From positions 62,001 to 126,000 of the forward strand of contig CBDDCH010000002.1 in the NCBI GenBank assembly GCA_965226215.1: 64,000 bases of DNA, given 5' to 3'. This document shows, one piece after another, positions 62,740-64,000 of this stretch (its first letter is position 1; each line of letters starts with the position of its first letter). The notes beneath the pieces are model-generated. The model saw only the letters and a program-made list of their open reading frames with translations. It made no database searches and was not told the origin of the DNA. The DNA comes from G963668345 sp965226215. Its GTDB lineage: Bacteria > Acidobacteriota > Terriglobia > Bryobacterales > UBA6623. Both the position numbers and the translations under genes were made by a program.

Positions 62740-62775
62740 GGTGCTTTGAACAGCTACAAAATCATCTACAGTGGC
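62740..62775 (+). repeat. 36-bp direct repeat flanking the tRNA-Val fragment, copy 2
   Basis: Second copy of the repeat at 62515-62550, 225 bases away, one mismatch. Confidence 0.8.
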
Positions 62776-62950
62776 GTTTTCCCACGTTTTCAACTTTCCT
62801 CAAATCGGCGTGACTTGGGCCGACGGACTTCCCGTAGTGTGCCAAAACTCGATCGTGATGTAAGTGGCTTGCTGACTGCGAGTTGCAGTTGAGGTGCGGA
62901 CTCGCACAGGAGTCGGTTTTCGGGATGGATTCGTGCTAGGTTGTGTCCCC
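62776..62950. other. Non-coding stretch
   Basis: About 175 bases between the 36-bp repeat and an IS stub; nothing recognised. Confidence 0.3.
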
Positions 62951-63058
62951 ATGCAACCCCTGGACCCGTTTCGGTTCGTGCTGATCGGCTTGGCCAGCCG
63001 GATCAACGAGCACCAACGGGACGCCATCGACTATCTCGAAGAAGAGAATCGCGTTTAT
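62951..63058 (+). pseudogene. IS481/IS3-like integrase-type transposase, N-terminal stub
   Basis: ATG 62951 encodes MQPLDPFRFVLIGLASRINE, then HQRDAIDYLEEENRV. This matches the start of integrase-core transposases that begin with …HQQxxIDYLxEENRVLREQLG. The frame is cut after ENRV by the end of the IS1595 element. Confidence 0.6.
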
Positions 63059-64000
63059 GGGGTATCCACTTGACTCAGGTAACCCCAACATCTTGTGGTT
63101 GGGCTCACGGGGCCTCAGCGTCCCAGTCGGCGACGATCGATCGATACGGCGTTGGGTCCACGGCGACTGCCTGCTGCACAAGGCGGTAGAAGAGTTTTCC
63201 CCGGCTGCGTGAGTTGCGCCGGTTGAAGCGGAACACAAACTCGTCGAGGTAGTAGTCCAGATGCTCGTGGCTAACCGCGCCTTGGTGCGTGCCCAGCAGC
63301 CAGCGCTTGAGCAACGAGATCGCTTGGTGCACCCTCGGCAATAATTCCGAGGCCTGCTTGCGGCGGCCCGACAGAAAGACGATGCGATGCTGGTAGCCCT
63401 TCTTCTCCAGCGGCTCGTAGCCCAGCCAGCCGTCGGTGTGCACCACGCTTCCCGGCTCGATCGACTCCTCCACGAAGGGCATCAAACTGGCCGCCGATGC
63501 GTTCCGCACGCGCTGCATGCGGATCCGTCCTAGCCCGCGGCCTCTCTCTTCCGCGGCTACTGCAATCAAGGCTTTACGCTCGGTCTGCCGGCCGCTCACA
63601 CCCTCTTCCTCAGCGCCCCAATAGGTCTCATCGACCTCGACTACGCCCGCCAATCGCTCCCGCCCCGGACGCACCATCGCTCGCCGCAGCTTGTGCATCC
63701 AGGTCCACGCGGTTTGATAGCTGCCCAACCCGAGAACGCGCTGCAGACCCAGCGCGCTGACCCCGTTCTTTTGCGAAGTGACGTGCCAGATCGCCCGGAA
63801 CCACAGCCGCAGCGGCTTACGTGTGTCTTGGAAGATCGTGCCCGAGGTCACCGACGTCTGCCGCCCGCAGCGAGCGCATTCGAACCACACTTTGCGCACC
63901 GGCCAAGCCCGCTCATGCCCGCATCCCGGACAGCGGAAACCCTCCGGCCAGCGCAACGCGGACAGATAGTCGCGACAGGCCCCTTCGCTGGCGAAGCGTA
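63059..64000 (-). mobile_element. IS1595-family element, right part outside the window
   Basis: The presumed terminal repeat begins GGGTATCCACTTGACTCAGG at about 63059, where the integrase-type stub stops. The transposase gene occupies 63105 to the window edge. The other end is not in the window, so the target duplication cannot be checked. Confidence 0.7.
63105..64000 (-). CDS. IS1595-family transposase, 5' end outside the window
   Basis: At least 298 codons, open to the window edge (RFASEGACRDYLSALRWPEG). The zinc ribbon is CPGCGHERAW…CARCGRQTSVTSGTIF. The catalytic domain is EVDETYWGAEEE (Asp), VVHTDGWLGY (Asp), and SHEHLDYYLDEFVFRFNRR, where the third acidic or Asn residue sits. These are typical of ISXO2-like DDE domains. 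Only about 10-15 residues should be missing at the N-terminus. No frameshift seen. Confidence 0.92.
   Translation of the reverse strand, partial: RFASEGACRDYLSALRWPEGFRCPGCGHERAWPVRKVWFECARCGRQTSVTSGTIFQDTRKPLRLWFRAIWHVTSQKNGVSALGLQRVLGLGSYQTAWTWMHKLRRAMVRPGRERLAGVVEVDETYWGAEEEGVSGRQTERKALIAVAAEERGRGLGRIRMQRVRNASAASLMPFVEESIEPGSVVHTDGWLGYEPLEKKGYQHRIVFLSGRRKQASELLPRVHQAISLLKRWLLGTHQGAVSHEHLDYYLDEFVFRFNRRNSRSRGKLFYRLVQQAVAVDPTPYRSIVADWDAEAP

Noticed and set aside
1..64000. CRISPR arrays
   Set aside because: No series of regularly spaced short repeats seen anywhere in the window.

Overview
The window is about 60% GC and bacterial. The gene set fits an Acidobacteriota-like chromosome: a divergent trpD / sucC-sucD-ndk block, an ACE-type M2 peptidase, an M28 peptidase, PEGA and PilZ proteins, a SagB-type oxidoreductase, PQQ-type beta-propellers and a tiny Lys-rich MGDKGG protein. 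This assignment is inference from gene content and order. The number of insertion sequences (IS) and broken genes suggests a genome in an IS-expansion phase, as in some host-associated bacteria; the lifestyle is a guess.

Layout. 0-9.8 kb: 3' part of an M2 peptidase, a PilZ protein, a cobalt/nickel ECF transporter operon (cbiM, PDGLE protein, cbiQ, cbiO), an ABC exporter whose permease is split by an ISL3 element, and tsaD behind a long, strongly structured leader. 10-12.4 kb: a membrane pentapeptide protein, a hicBA toxin-antitoxin pair with both genes broken, and a solitary hicB. 12.6-22.7 kb: an intact IS256 element, a secreted tail-fibre-like protein, an M28 lipoprotein peptidase, a membrane hybrid histidine kinase and an unknown protein. 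23-36 kb: the most intact part, with glgB, tRNA-Met(CAT), vapBC, trpD, sucCD, ndk, a frameshifted PEGA protein, a 2-hydroxyacid dehydrogenase, FkbM methyltransferase, YkgJ-type protein, GNAT acetyltransferase and an AtuA-type protein.

36-54 kb is a zone of mobile DNA and decay. It holds remnants of IS110, IS91 and IS630 elements. Next comes a degraded integrative element: a HerA-like ATPase with a nuclease-like C-terminus, a small membrane protein, a Xis-like protein and a tyrosine integrase. That element abuts the 3' end of a tRNA-Val(CAC). Three IS1380-family copies and a second ISL3 copy follow, with pieces of an SDR, a membrane protein, a PQQ-type sugar dehydrogenase hit several times, and an Nramp transporter. 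54.8-60.2 kb: core genes return (typA, SagB-type oxidoreductase, groES with an overlapping small gene), then a TolC fragment. 60.2-64 kb: an IS6 transposase fused in frame to a PQQ-propeller protein, a second tRNA-Val 3'-end fragment, an IS481/IS3-like stub, and an IS1595 element running off the right edge.

Recognisable IS DNA covers roughly a fifth of the window. Several insertions have exact target duplications, so the original genes can be rebuilt by eye. The ABC permease rejoins to 544 codons, and the sugar dehydrogenase rejoins across both of its internal insertions.
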